Below, one piece after another: positions 1 to 8,957 of a stretch of DNA of 64,000 nt (positions within the stretch are counted from its first letter, which is position 1; every line of letters begins with the position of its first letter). The position numbers and the translations under genes are program-made. This DNA is from an uncultured Oscillibacter sp. (GTDB lineage Bacteria > Bacillota > Clostridia > Oscillospirales > Oscillospiraceae), in NCBI GenBank assembly GCA_910577405.1, contig CAJTMG010000018.1, forward strand, positions 7,938 to 71,937, read 5' to 3'. The notes under the pieces were generated by a model, which was given only the letters and a program-made list of their open reading frames with translations, was not told where the DNA came from and did no database searches.

Positions 1-72
1 CCTCTATTGTATGGGACTGCGCCTGGATTGTCAAGCGTCTGCCTGTGCGGTTTCCGAAATCATGCGATAGGA

Positions 73-156
73 GTACAGAGGCGCAAACGTCACATCGTTG
101 TGGACACCATGGGAAATCTAATGGCGGTGGTGATTTATGTTCTCAATGGCAATTAG
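73..156 (+). pseudogene. IS5-type transposase fragment
   Basis: About 27 codons read through the stretch RKRHIVVDTMGNLMAVV, the conserved DDE-domain beta strand of IS5-group transposases, including its catalytic Asp. The frame ends at TAG (154-156) and what follows (157-329) does not resemble the rest of a transposase. The upstream part is either outside the window or lost. This is a dead relic. Nothing else is recognised in positions 1-329. Confidence 0.6.
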
Positions 157-329
157 GAGTTTGAGGTTTATTCGGGCAGTGAAAAACAGCGATTATTTCA
201 CGGAGGCAGCGCCATGAAACGCAGAACCACGGAGATGGGGATATTATGAAACGCCGCATTGCAGGCCATCCAGAAAGCGCTCTCTTGTGTATCTTCCCCG
301 GACTGCTCCAATTGTTTTACCGATTCTGT

Positions 330-1379
330 CTATTGTTCGGTTTTTTGATGATTGCTATCGATCAGCGGCTTCTCTTCCAAATAAGGGGCCACGGACTGGC
401 GCTGAATCAGTTTTGTTCCCACAGTGGATTTGATGATCTCATGGGGAGTCGGGGATTCAATCATATCAATGAGGCGCAAAGTGGCCAGCTGTGCCATGCC
501 ATTGAGATCGTAGCGGACCGTGGTCAGACAGGGCGTGAGAATCGTGCAGATGCTGGAATCGTCAAAACCAATCACAGATACGTCCTCCGGTATCCGAAAG
601 CCGTTATGCTGCAAGGACTGCACGGCAGACGCGGCAATGATGTCATTATCCGCGATAAATGCGGAGGGCACCGCAGGACAAACATGGAGAAACTCATCGA
701 TCTCCTGTCGGCTCTTCTCAGGTTCCTGACTGACCTGAATCACATATTCCGGCTCTGAAGGCCAGCCCAGGCGGGAGAGAGAACTGTAAATACATCTGGC
801 ACGGTCCCGCAGGCAGCCGAACTCAATGGAACTCTTGATATAGCCAATCTTTGGGTGATTGTTTTCCCGCAGAAGTTTCAGAGCCTCATGGATACCATAA
901 CTATTATCAATGTTGACAGTATTGAGCGGGTACTCCGGGAAATAGCCATCCAGGATCACCAAGGGAACGGGCAGACTGAAAAAAGCCTGACTGGGTTCTT
1001 GATAGTATTCCGTGCCCAGGAGAATTACGCCGCTGTGGACCTCTGGTGTGATAGAGAGCAGGATTTCATCCAGAGTGGACGGGGAGGCATTGGTGATGGA
1101 AAAAGTGAATTTTCTGTCCATACAGGCGTCTTCTATGCCGCTGAGCGTCTGGGCTATGGTGTCATCCTTCCGGGCGGCCAGGTAGTTTGTGCTTTTGTAA
1201 TAGATGAATAGAATATTTCCCTGATGGGTCGCCTGCTCCCGTATCTGATAGCCATTCTCAACCAAAGCCTCACGAATTTTCTGCCGAAGCTCGCTTCTGA
1301 CGCCAGGCCGGTTATTCAGAACCACAGAAACTGTGGACGGCGCAACTCCAAAGGCTTTCGCAATTTGTCGTATTGTCAT
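330..1379 (-). CDS. LacI family transcriptional regulator
   Basis: A 349-residue sugar-responsive DNA-binding repressor of the usual LacI family size. Residues 1-50 form the HTH and hinge (TIRQIAKAFGVAPSTVSVVL), followed by a periplasmic-binding-protein-like effector domain (about 60-335) containing the typical VIGFDDSSIC segment. The ATG is preceded by GTGAGGGATTTTT. It is divergent from the SDR/isomerase/ABC operon starting at 1872 and is therefore its probable local regulator; the intergenic region has AT-rich palindromes that could be its operators. The effector sugar is not known. Confidence 0.93.
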   Translation of the reverse strand: MTIRQIAKAFGVAPSTVSVVLNNRPGVRSELRQKIREALVENGYQIREQATHQGNILFIYYKSTNYLAARKDDTIAQTLSGIEDACMDRKFTFSITNASPSTLDEILLSITPEVHSGVILLGTEYYQEPSQAFFSLPVPLVILDGYFPEYPLNTVNIDNSYGIHEALKLLRENNHPKIGYIKSSIEFGCLRDRARCIYSSLSRLGWPSEPEYVIQVSQEPEKSRQEIDEFLHVCPAVPSAFIADNDIIAASAVQSLQHNGFRIPEDVSVIGFDDSSICTILTPCLTTVRYDLNGMAQLATLRLIDMIESPTPHEIIKSTVGTKLIQRQSVAPYLEEKPLIDSNHQKTEQ

Positions 1380-1871
1380 AAAAATCCCTCACTTACAAAA
1401 ATAAAAAGAAAACATCAGCGGGTATGTAATTTCCACAAACTTGCCTGCCTGTAGCGGACGCGCCCTCCGAGGATTATACAGTTTGCCCATACAGCGGTGA
1501 TAAAAATACACTATTTTTATATATATTGTATATTTATTCATTTAGAGAAGTGGATTTTCTATAAATTATAACACAAACCCTGATGATGTACAAACGAAGA
1601 ATTGCTGAAATTACCGAGCACAAGAATGAAATCATGTTTTGCTGTAATGAAAACAAATTAAAAACAAAAATAAAACGCATTTTGCTCTGATTTCACAAAA
1701 AATGGGAACATAATTTGTCGAATCAGATTTAATATAGAAAAAATCAGCAAAATATTGTGCATAATATCTATTGCATTTATTGTATTTGACGATATACAAT
1801 GAGAGCATAGCAAAACAAATAGAAATCAGATTGCAAAACACATTAAAAACATGAAAGGAGAAGCGCGCAAG
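1380..1871. promoter_or_regulatory. Divergent control region with operator-like palindrome
   Basis: This 490-bp AT-rich region separates the LacI gene from the sugar operon. An inverted repeat ATTGTAT-N8-ATACAAT (1779-1800) covers a plausible promoter: -35 TTGCAT (1771-1776) and -10 TATACA (1793-1798), spacing 16. A second inverted repeat, ATATT-N6-AATAT, lies at about 1752-1767. A related half-site ATTGTATAT occurs near 1525-1533 on the LacI side. That these are LacI operators is inference from position. No gene is seen here. Confidence 0.45.
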
Positions 1872-2648
1872 ATGAAACTGAAAGATAAGGTAGCGATGGT
1901 CACAGGCGCTGCTCAAGGCATAGGCAGAGGTGTTGCCTTGGAATATGCGAAAAACGGCGCAAAACTGGCAATCATGGACATCAATGGCCTGAAGCTGTCG
2001 GATACCGCCAAGGAGATTGAGTCTCTGGGCGTTTCCTGCATCCAAATGACGGGCGATGTGTCTGACACAGAAGCAGTGCAGCTCTTTGTAAAAACCACTG
2101 TGGAACAGTTGGGGAGCATTGACGTACTGACTCATGCAGCCGGTATTCTTCGTTCCTGCGCCGTAGTGGACCAAGATGAGAGTGACTGGGACACGGTCAT
2201 TGCCGTGAACCTGCGCAGCACCTTTCTCTTCGGCAAATACGTGGGGCGGCAGATGAAGGCTCAGGGAAGCGGCGCCATGGTGCTGATCGACTCCTGCGCC
2301 TCCAAGACTGCCGAGGCTTTTAATGCTGTGTACTGTGCTTCCAAGGCAGGCGTCCGTCTTCTGGCTCAGTCCATGGCGCTGGAGCTGGCAGAGTTCGGCG
2401 TACGGGTCAACAGCATCGCCCCAGGCACCATCAACACCGATATGATTCAGCGTTGTCTTCACGACCGGGCGCCTCTCTATGGGCTGACCTTTGAGGAATA
2501 CCTCCGTGAATTCAATGAAGCCACCCCCCTCAAGCGGATGGGAGAGCCTGAGGAGATCGGCAAGCTGTGCGTTTTTCTGGCTTGTGAGGATTCGGCTTTC
2601 ATCACCGGTTCTTCGTTTAATATTTCCGGAGGCAGAGAGTGTCACTAA
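1872..2648 (+). CDS. SDR family NAD(P)-dependent oxidoreductase
   Basis: A 258-residue short-chain dehydrogenase/reductase, classical size. It has the Rossmann motif TGAAQGIGRG near residue 15, the NAG-type region appearing as THAAGIL, a catalytic Ser region (LIDSCAS) and the YCASK active-site Tyr/Lys pair. The ATG at 1872 is preferred over the in-frame ATG at 1851 because AAGGAG at 1855-1860 lies inside the longer version. It probably oxidises a sugar or polyol hydroxyl, as the neighbours are an isomerase/epimerase and an Rbs-type ABC importer. It is first in the operon. Exact substrate unknown. Confidence 0.93.
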   Translation: MKLKDKVAMVTGAAQGIGRGVALEYAKNGAKLAIMDINGLKLSDTAKEIESLGVSCIQMTGDVSDTEAVQLFVKTTVEQLGSIDVLTHAAGILRSCAVVDQDESDWDTVIAVNLRSTFLFGKYVGRQMKAQGSGAMVLIDSCASKTAEAFNAVYCASKAGVRLLAQSMALELAEFGVRVNSIAPGTINTDMIQRCLHDRAPLYGLTFEEYLREFNEATPLKRMGEPEEIGKLCVFLACEDSAFITGSSFNISGGRECH

Positions 2649-2671
2649 GTCGGGCCGCAGGAGGACATACT

Positions 2672-3487
2672 ATGGAATACAAGATCGGTATTGTGGAATG
2701 GTCCTTTCCGTTCCCGGGGCCGTATGGTCTGAAGATAGCCGCTGGGTTGGGCATCCAGGGCATGGAACTGGATTTTGGCGATTACGAGACAGGCTATAAG
2801 CTCTACAACCGGCAGGTACAGCAGGCATATCTGGAATGCGGGCAGGAATATGGCGTAACGTTTCCGTCCATGGCTTTGAACGCCCTCAATGCCCATGGTA
2901 TGTCCAAGGACCGGAACTCTGCTGACGGAATGATCGCCATCGAGACCATCCAAAAGGGGCTTGAAACTGCTCAGGCTATGGATATCCACGTAGTTCAGCT
3001 TCCCAGTTTTGATAATGGAGATATCCGAACAGAGGAAGACTTTTACAATACCTGTGAGAAGGTACGCTTTGCCTGCGACCTGGCGGAGGGCACAGGGATT
3101 GTCATCGCGATGGAAAATGTGCTGGATGCGGAACAGACCAAGAAAATGATTCAGGAAGTGGGAAGCAGCTGTCTCAAGGTATTTTACGACACCCAGAATT
3201 ACTATCTGGACCGAGGCTATTCCCAGTCGGACATCCTGGACGCTTTGGCCGAGCACGTGGCCCAGATCCACGTAAAGGACGGCTATAACCGGACCATCAG
3301 CTCTGCTCTGCTGGGCAAAGGGGACGTTTCCTTTCTCAAAACAGCAGAAGTCATCCGCCGTACGCGCTGCACGGAATGGCTTCTGTTGGAAAACTACTAC
3401 AACCGCAGGCCCCTCAGCCTTTTGAATGAGGATGCTTTCGAACTGATCCGGCGGGATGTGGATACCCTTCGCAAGCTCTTCACATGA
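2672..3487 (+). CDS. Sugar phosphate isomerase/epimerase (AP endonuclease 2 family)
   Basis: A 271-residue TIM-barrel protein of the xylose isomerase-like/IolE/hydroxypyruvate isomerase family. Recognisable barrel strands with metal-ligand residues include the Glu in IAMENVLD, the Asp in VFYDTQN, the His in AQIHVKDG and the terminal Glu in LLENYYN. The start at 2672 follows CAGGAGG (2659-2665); an in-frame upstream GTG would overlap the SDR gene and lacks that site. It probably interconverts a keto sugar or polyol product made by the preceding dehydrogenase. Family is secure, substrate is not. Confidence 0.88.
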   Translation: MEYKIGIVEWSFPFPGPYGLKIAAGLGIQGMELDFGDYETGYKLYNRQVQQAYLECGQEYGVTFPSMALNALNAHGMSKDRNSADGMIAIETIQKGLETAQAMDIHVVQLPSFDNGDIRTEEDFYNTCEKVRFACDLAEGTGIVIAMENVLDAEQTKKMIQEVGSSCLKVFYDTQNYYLDRGYSQSDILDALAEHVAQIHVKDGYNRTISSALLGKGDVSFLKTAEVIRRTRCTEWLLLENYYNRRPLSLLNEDAFELIRRDVDTLRKLFT

Positions 3488-3521
3488 GCAGCGGCGGGCA
3501 CACTGAAAACAGGAGGCGAAT

Positions 3522-5030
3522 ATGGCAGATGTGAAGCGGAATGGGCCCCTCCTTGAAATGAAGGGCATTCACAAATACTACCCGGGAGTTCATGCGCTTC
3601 AGGCGGTAGACTTCTCCTTGGAGCCTGGCGAGGTCTGCGCTGTTCTGGGTGAAAACGGTGCGGGCAAATCCACGCTGATGAATGTGCTGGGAGGTGTTGT
3701 TCCCTTGGACGAGGGTTCCATTTGTCTGGATGGAAACCCGGTTACGATTCATAATACAAAGGATGCAGAGCGGCTGGGCATCTCCTTCATTCATCAGGAG
3801 TTGTCATTGTTCAAAAAAATGGACATTGCGTCCAACATCTTTATCCAGGACTTACCCTCCCGGGCCGGATTCCTGAAAAGCAGGAAAATGCACGCCGATA
3901 CCCGGAAGATCCTGCGGCGTGTCAAGCTGGAACACTGCCAGCCTACTCAGATCGTGGGAGATCTGAAGATTGGCGAACAGCAGCTGGTGGAAATTGGCCG
4001 CACACTGACCCGCGGCATTAAGATCCTCATACTGGATGAACCCACTTCTTCCCTGACGGCATCAGAGGTAGATGTGCTTTTCCAGATCGTTCGGGAACTG
4101 AAAGCCCAGGGCACAGCCGTGGTGTTCATCACCCATCACATGGATGAGATTTATGAAATCTGCGATACCCTCATGATTATGCGGGACGGAGTTGGCATCC
4201 TCAAATGCGGTGTTCAGGATATCTCCCGGGCGGAGGTGGTCAGCACCATGTTGGGCCATACCACAGAGGAGCAATACAGCCATCCGCCCCGGCACTATGG
4301 CGAGGAGGTTCTCTCTGTAAAAGGACTCACTCGCCACGGGAAACTGAAGAATATCCATTTCCAGGTCCGGAGCGGCGAAATGGTGGGGCTGTACGGTCTG
4401 CTGGGCTCCGGGAGGACAGAGGTGCTGCGAAGCATTTTCGGCTTGGACAAATACGACTCCGGAGAGATTATTTATTTGGGCAGTTCCGAGAAGATCACAA
4501 GTCCCAAGAACGCCATCCGGCAGGGTCTCGCAATGGTCACAGAGGACCGGCATTTGGAAGGTCTTATTCTGGAGGACTCAGTCAAATTCAATATGACGCT
4601 GGCGGACTTGGACGCCATCAAAGGAAAGGTCTTTGTCAATCCCCAGAAGGAAACGGAGATCAGTAATCAGGGCGTCAAAGATCTGAATATCAAGACTCCA
4701 TCCATTAACCGGGCGGTGAAATATCTTTCCGGCGGCAATCAGCAGAAGGTGGTGCTGGCAAAGTGGCTGAACGTCAATCCAAAGCTCTTGCTGCTGGATG
4801 AACCCACCCGGGGCATTGATATTGGAGCAAAACAGGAGATTTACAGCATTGTGGAGAGGATGCTGAAGCAGGGCGTTGCGGTGGTGATGGTCTCCTCCGA
4901 AGTGCCGGAGGTTTTGGGCGTGTGCGATAAAGTAGTCGTGCTGAAAAACGGACAGCAGGTCTGCGAATTGGAAAATGACGGTCATCTACAGGCGGCAGCC
5001 CTGCTGACGGCCGCAATGGGGGGAGATTGA
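3522..5030 (+). CDS. Sugar ABC transporter ATP-binding protein (RbsA/MglA type)
   Basis: A 502-residue fused double ATPase that powers a CUT2-type sugar importer. The first domain has Walker A GENGAGKST (about residues 42-50), a diverged signature and Walker B LILDEPTSSL. The second domain lacks a good Walker A (LLGSGRTEV), as is normal for RbsA second halves, but carries the signature LSGGNQQK and LLLDEPTRGID. It is the third gene of the operon and ends 1 bp before the permease start, suggesting translational coupling. Confidence 0.95.
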   Translation: MADVKRNGPLLEMKGIHKYYPGVHALQAVDFSLEPGEVCAVLGENGAGKSTLMNVLGGVVPLDEGSICLDGNPVTIHNTKDAERLGISFIHQELSLFKKMDIASNIFIQDLPSRAGFLKSRKMHADTRKILRRVKLEHCQPTQIVGDLKIGEQQLVEIGRTLTRGIKILILDEPTSSLTASEVDVLFQIVRELKAQGTAVVFITHHMDEIYEICDTLMIMRDGVGILKCGVQDISRAEVVSTMLGHTTEEQYSHPPRHYGEEVLSVKGLTRHGKLKNIHFQVRSGEMVGLYGLLGSGRTEVLRSIFGLDKYDSGEIIYLGSSEKITSPKNAIRQGLAMVTEDRHLEGLILEDSVKFNMTLADLDAIKGKVFVNPQKETEISNQGVKDLNIKTPSINRAVKYLSGGNQQKVVLAKWLNVNPKLLLLDEPTRGIDIGAKQEIYSIVERMLKQGVAVVMVSSEVPEVLGVCDKVVVLKNGQQVCELENDGHLQAAALLTAAMGGD

Positions 5031-5031
5031 T

Positions 5032-6006
5032 ATGGACAAGAGCGAACGGAGTGGAGCCTTTGGACATTGGGTTTTGCAGATTGGTTTGAAATATGGCATC
5101 TATTTGCTGTTTCTGTTTATTATTGTCGTTCTGTCGATTACGAATCCCAGCTTTCGCACTATGGCAAACGTCTCCAACGTTTTGCTGCAGGTGACGACTT
5201 ACGCGGTACTGGGAATCGGCATGACCTTTGTTATCATGACAGGGGGAATCGATGTTTCCATTGGAGGCATCATGGTGTGCTGCGGCAGTGTATACACAGT
5301 ATTGTCCCAGTCTGGAATGCCGGATAGCGTGTCCATCCTGGCCATGTTCCTGGCAGCATTGCTGGTGGGCATTGTCAACGGCGTATCTGTGGCCTATCTG
5401 GGAATGCCTGCTTTCCTGGCGACCTTAGCCACTCAGTGTATGTGCCGGGGGATGTCCCTGGTGCTGACCGGGGGCGCGTCCTACCGGAACCTTGGACCCA
5501 GCTTCACCTTTTTCGGCAAAACGAAGCTGCTGAACATCCCCGTCCAGATCTGGGTGATTGTCCTGCTGTTCCTGGCGGGATACTTGATCCTGCACAAAAC
5601 CGTCTATGGGCGAAAGCTAATTGCAGTGGGCGGCAACCTGAATGCGGCCCGGGTCTCAGGCATCAACGATAAAATGATCATATGCAGTGCATACATCATG
5701 ATGGGCGTAATCAGTGGTGCGGCGGGCTATTTGACCATGTCCCGGCTGGGGAGCTATTACGCCTCCATGGGCGACGGAATCGAGTTCATGGTCATTGCGG
5801 CTGTGGTCATCGGCGGCACCAGTATGGTGGGCGGTTCTGGCAGTATGTTTGGCACCTTGGTGGGAACATTGCTGATTGGAGTCATCAACAACGCGCTGAA
5901 CCTCTTCCGTGTGGATGCAGAGTGGCAAAACGTTGCAAAGGGCTTTATTATCTTCTTGGCTGTGCTCTTTGACGCGTTGAAAAACCATATGAAACAGGCA
6001 GAGTAA
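5032..6006 (+). CDS. Sugar ABC transporter permease (RbsC type)
   Basis: A 324-residue inner-membrane protein with about eight to ten hydrophobic segments. It carries the CUT2 permease features: MTGGIDVSIGGIM near residue 65 and the GGTSMVGGSGSMFGTLVG coupling loop near residue 265. It starts 1 bp after the ATPase stop and partners with the ATPase at 3522 and the binding protein at 6442. Unusually, the binding protein gene follows only after a 435-bp gap. Confidence 0.94.
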   Translation: MDKSERSGAFGHWVLQIGLKYGIYLLFLFIIVVLSITNPSFRTMANVSNVLLQVTTYAVLGIGMTFVIMTGGIDVSIGGIMVCCGSVYTVLSQSGMPDSVSILAMFLAALLVGIVNGVSVAYLGMPAFLATLATQCMCRGMSLVLTGGASYRNLGPSFTFFGKTKLLNIPVQIWVIVLLFLAGYLILHKTVYGRKLIAVGGNLNAARVSGINDKMIICSAYIMMGVISGAAGYLTMSRLGSYYASMGDGIEFMVIAAVVIGGTSMVGGSGSMFGTLVGTLLIGVINNALNLFRVDAEWQNVAKGFIIFLAVLFDALKNHMKQAE

Positions 6007-6441
6007 CCGATTGATTAAGTCCAATGGTATAAAGTCAAGTGGCGGCGCTGGAGCTTGCGGTATCTTTATTCTGGGTTATGCCGGAACACTTGAGAAACAG
6101 GCAATCGGCGAAGTGCCGCTTCTCCCGCGCCAGGTTCTGCACAAGGTCAAATCAGGCTCTCCGGAGCATCCCCAGCCTGGCGTATCAGAATCTTTCCAGG
6201 ACGGACCAATGCAATCGCCGTCACTGCTGAAAGGGCGGCTTCGCTTCCGGCAAACAGCTCATGAGTTTGCAGCGGACCTCCGGCTCAGGGGAACGGGTTT
6301 AACATGAAGCAGCCTTTTGGCTCAACCAGGAGAGAGGGAACTTGACCCTGCTGACCTACAGATCTTGTATCATGGGCGTCTACAAGTCTGCTGATACTGA
6401 AATCTATTCACTTGAAACTTATCATACGAGGAGGAAATGAT
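6007..6441. other. Unexplained 435-bp intra-operon gap
   Basis: Short open frames cross this stretch (for example 6011-6307), but none has a ribosome binding site, a recognisable domain or family-like composition. Most operons of this class join permease and binding-protein genes closely. The gap may hold an inserted relic or a post-transcriptional control element raising expression of the binding protein. No strong terminator hairpin with a T-run is seen. Confidence 0.3.
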
Positions 6442-7476
6442 ATGAAAAAAATTGCAACCCGTTGGATAAGCGTCCTGGCTGTGGCCGTGATACTGGCTGC
6501 AATGCTGACTGGCTGTGGAGGAAATGACAGCAGAGGTGATAATGTCTCAGCCACGGGCAATGGCAGCGGCGGTGAAAAGACTATGGCAATCCTGATGCAC
6601 TCCGTCGCGGATGAGTTCATCTATTCTGTAGGCAAGAAAGCCCAGGAATATGCGGAAGAGCAGGGCTATACCGTCAGCTTCTATCATGCGGACAACGTGG
6701 CGGATACCCAGGCGTCCCAGATCAATGATGTGCTGGCCATGGGTGTGGACTGCATCATCCTCGCCCCGGTGGACGCAGATGCCCTGTCTGATTCTGTTGC
6801 CGCCATCAACGAGGCGAACATTCCTGTGACCCTCATCGACCGCACAGTGACAGAGGGGAAGTTTGTCTCCGTAAATCAGGCGGATAATGTTCAATGCGGA
6901 TATCAGGGCGCTGCGGCCATGGTGGAGCAGGCCAAGAAGCAAGGCATTGAAGCAGGCAGCCTGCGGGTTCTGGAACTGATGGGTGACCTTGCCAGCACCT
7001 CCGGCCTGGAGCGCTCTCAGGGGTTCCGGCAGGCAGCGGAGGAGTTGGGTTTCCAGATTGTGTCCTCCCTGCCCACCTATTGGGAATCTGACACGGCCTA
7101 TAATGACACGCTGGATGCTTTTCAGGCGGACCCCAATATCAACGCGATCTACTGCGCCTCTGACGGTGTTATGGCAGATTCTGTCATCAACGCATTGGAC
7201 CAGATGCAGCTTTTGAAAACAAAGGGCGAAGACGGACACATTATTATCACCACAGTGGATGGTACTCCGGGCGTGATCAAGTATATCAAGGATGGCCAGA
7301 TTGATGCCGCCTGCGCTCAGCCCGCTTTCCAGATGGCAACGGATGCAGTGGACTATTTGACAAAAACCCTGAACGGCGAGCAGGCGATTGACGGATGCTT
7401 CAATAATGCCCTGGCTCCGGTCATCATTACCAGCGAAAACGCGGACAGCAGTGAACTCTGGGGCAACAACGTCTGA
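6442..7476 (+). CDS. Sugar ABC transporter substrate-binding lipoprotein
   Basis: A 344-residue extracytoplasmic receptor of the ribose/galactose-binding protein family (periplasmic binding protein-like domain, about 50-330). The N-terminus is a lipoprotein signal (KKIATRW, hydrophobic core, lipobox LTGC), so it is lipid-anchored at Cys. The ATG at 6442 follows GAGGAGG; an in-frame ATG at 6412 lies upstream of that site. Family motifs include INDVLAMGVDCIILAPVD and AIYCASDGVMAD. It delivers the sugar to the RbsC/RbsA pair upstream. Confidence 0.94.
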   Translation: MKKIATRWISVLAVAVILAAMLTGCGGNDSRGDNVSATGNGSGGEKTMAILMHSVADEFIYSVGKKAQEYAEEQGYTVSFYHADNVADTQASQINDVLAMGVDCIILAPVDADALSDSVAAINEANIPVTLIDRTVTEGKFVSVNQADNVQCGYQGAAAMVEQAKKQGIEAGSLRVLELMGDLASTSGLERSQGFRQAAEELGFQIVSSLPTYWESDTAYNDTLDAFQADPNINAIYCASDGVMADSVINALDQMQLLKTKGEDGHIIITTVDGTPGVIKYIKDGQIDAACAQPAFQMATDAVDYLTKTLNGEQAIDGCFNNALAPVIITSENADSSELWGNNV

Positions 7477-7625
7477 GATTCCCGATAACTTTTGCAGTCA
7501 GGCAGGGAAATCCTTGGAGGCGGCCTTTTGCTCCCATTCCAACGGTTTTGGCAGCGATGCGGAAAAAGACACGGCTGGTTCCTATGTCTTAAACCGTAAA
7601 TTTATTGTAACAGGAGGCATTGCCT

Positions 7626-8654
7626 ATGCCAATGATGTATGCAGCAGTGTTCAAGGGAAGCGGCGTTCTGGAATTGGAACAGGTTCAGGTTCCGCAAATT
7701 CAGGAGCCAGACCAGGTCTTGCTTTGTGTAAGGGCGGCCAGCATCTGTGGCAGTGACATCCATGCACTCCATGTCCCGCCGGGGCAGGTGATTACTCCCG
7801 GTGTCATCATGGGCCACGAGTTTTTCGGCACGGTCGTGGAATCCGGAGCAAAGGCCCGGCAGTACCGACCAGGCGACACCGTGGCGGTCAATCCCTGCCT
7901 GCCCTGCGGCGAATGCTGGGAATGCAGGCATGGAATGGCGAACCTCTGCCCCCATCCCAGGCACTACGGCCAAACCTGTGACGGCGGCTTTGCTGAGTAT
8001 GTCCGGGTAGAAGCCAGCCAGCTCTATCGTCTTCCTGCGGACATCGACCCGGACGCGGCAGCCCAGACCGAGCCGCTGGCCTGCGTCCTGCAAGGGCTGG
8101 AGCTTCTAAAACCCACGCCAGCGGATCACGTGCTTTTGTATGGCGCGGGTCCCATTGGTCTGACCTTCATCAAGGCGTTGAAACTCTATGGGGTGGAACA
8201 CTTGACCGTTGTGGCAAAAGGCGAGACACGGATTGCGGCGGCGAAACGCTTTGGCGCGGAGATGGTCCTTGACGTGCAGAATGGCGTCACGCCGGAGATG
8301 CTGGAGGCCCAGTGGAACTGCCTTGCGGATGTTGTGATTGACGCAGTGGGTGCCGGCGAGGTTCTCAGCGAGGCAGTTCATCTGGTGAATAGCCGTGGGC
8401 GAATCCTGCTCTTTGGGCTGAACCACAATGCCCGGTCAGAAGTTTCTCCGGCGGTATTTACACAAAAGGAACTCCAACTGATGGGTGTACTTGGCAAGGC
8501 TTTTGCACCCGCGACTGACCTCTTGACGGACCGGCGCATCGCTCTGGGTGATTTGGTTACCCACCGTTTCGGCTTGGAGAGCATTGGAACTGCGTTTGAC
8601 CTCCTGCGCAGCAAACAGGCGGGTCGTGTGATTCTGTATCCAAATGGTCAATAA
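7626..8654 (+). CDS. Zinc-dependent medium-chain alcohol dehydrogenase
   Basis: A 342-residue MDR enzyme of the sorbitol/threonine dehydrogenase group. The catalytic zinc site is marked by CGSDIHAL (residues near 38) and GHEFFG; the structural zinc loop is Cys-rich (CLPCGECWECRHG, then NLCP). The NAD(P) fold has GAGPIG. The ATG at 7626 lies 8 nt after AGGAGG (7612-7617), better than the in-frame TTG at 7620. As last gene of the operon it likely oxidises a polyol or sugar alcohol made available by the importer. Confidence 0.92.
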   Translation: MPMMYAAVFKGSGVLELEQVQVPQIQEPDQVLLCVRAASICGSDIHALHVPPGQVITPGVIMGHEFFGTVVESGAKARQYRPGDTVAVNPCLPCGECWECRHGMANLCPHPRHYGQTCDGGFAEYVRVEASQLYRLPADIDPDAAAQTEPLACVLQGLELLKPTPADHVLLYGAGPIGLTFIKALKLYGVEHLTVVAKGETRIAAAKRFGAEMVLDVQNGVTPEMLEAQWNCLADVVIDAVGAGEVLSEAVHLVNSRGRILLFGLNHNARSEVSPAVFTQKELQLMGVLGKAFAPATDLLTDRRIALGDLVTHRFGLESIGTAFDLLRSKQAGRVILYPNGQ

Positions 8655-8701
8655 CAACGATCCACCCGCGGTCCAAACGACACAATGACACAAAAGAAAG
8701 A

Positions 8702-8735
8702 CGGGCGCTGTAAAAACGTCCGCCTTTTCTTTTTG
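8702..8735 (+). terminator. Terminator of the first sugar operon
   Basis: CGGGCG (8702-8707) pairs with CGTCCG (8717-8722) around a 9-nt loop and is followed by CCTTTTCTTTTT. It lies 47 bp after the alcohol dehydrogenase stop. Confidence 0.6.
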
Positions 8736-8957
8736 CCAGACCGCCGGATTCCAATCATTCCCACGGTCCGCTGTATGTCCCATCTGCCGCAAGTCCTCCT
8801 GACGTTTCTCCCGGGAGGACTCTTTGCGGTTTCCCCGTCGTTCAGCCCGCTTTCTCCCAAATTCTGGCAGGGCAGGTCTTTTCACAATCTGCTCGTTTTC
8901 TCCTGACGATCTGCAATATTCCCGCGCTGATTCAATAAATACGGCGTCCGGTCCAAC

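Noticed and set aside
6011..6307. 98-codon frame in the first sugar operon gap
   Set aside because: No ribosome site, no domain and unlikely composition.
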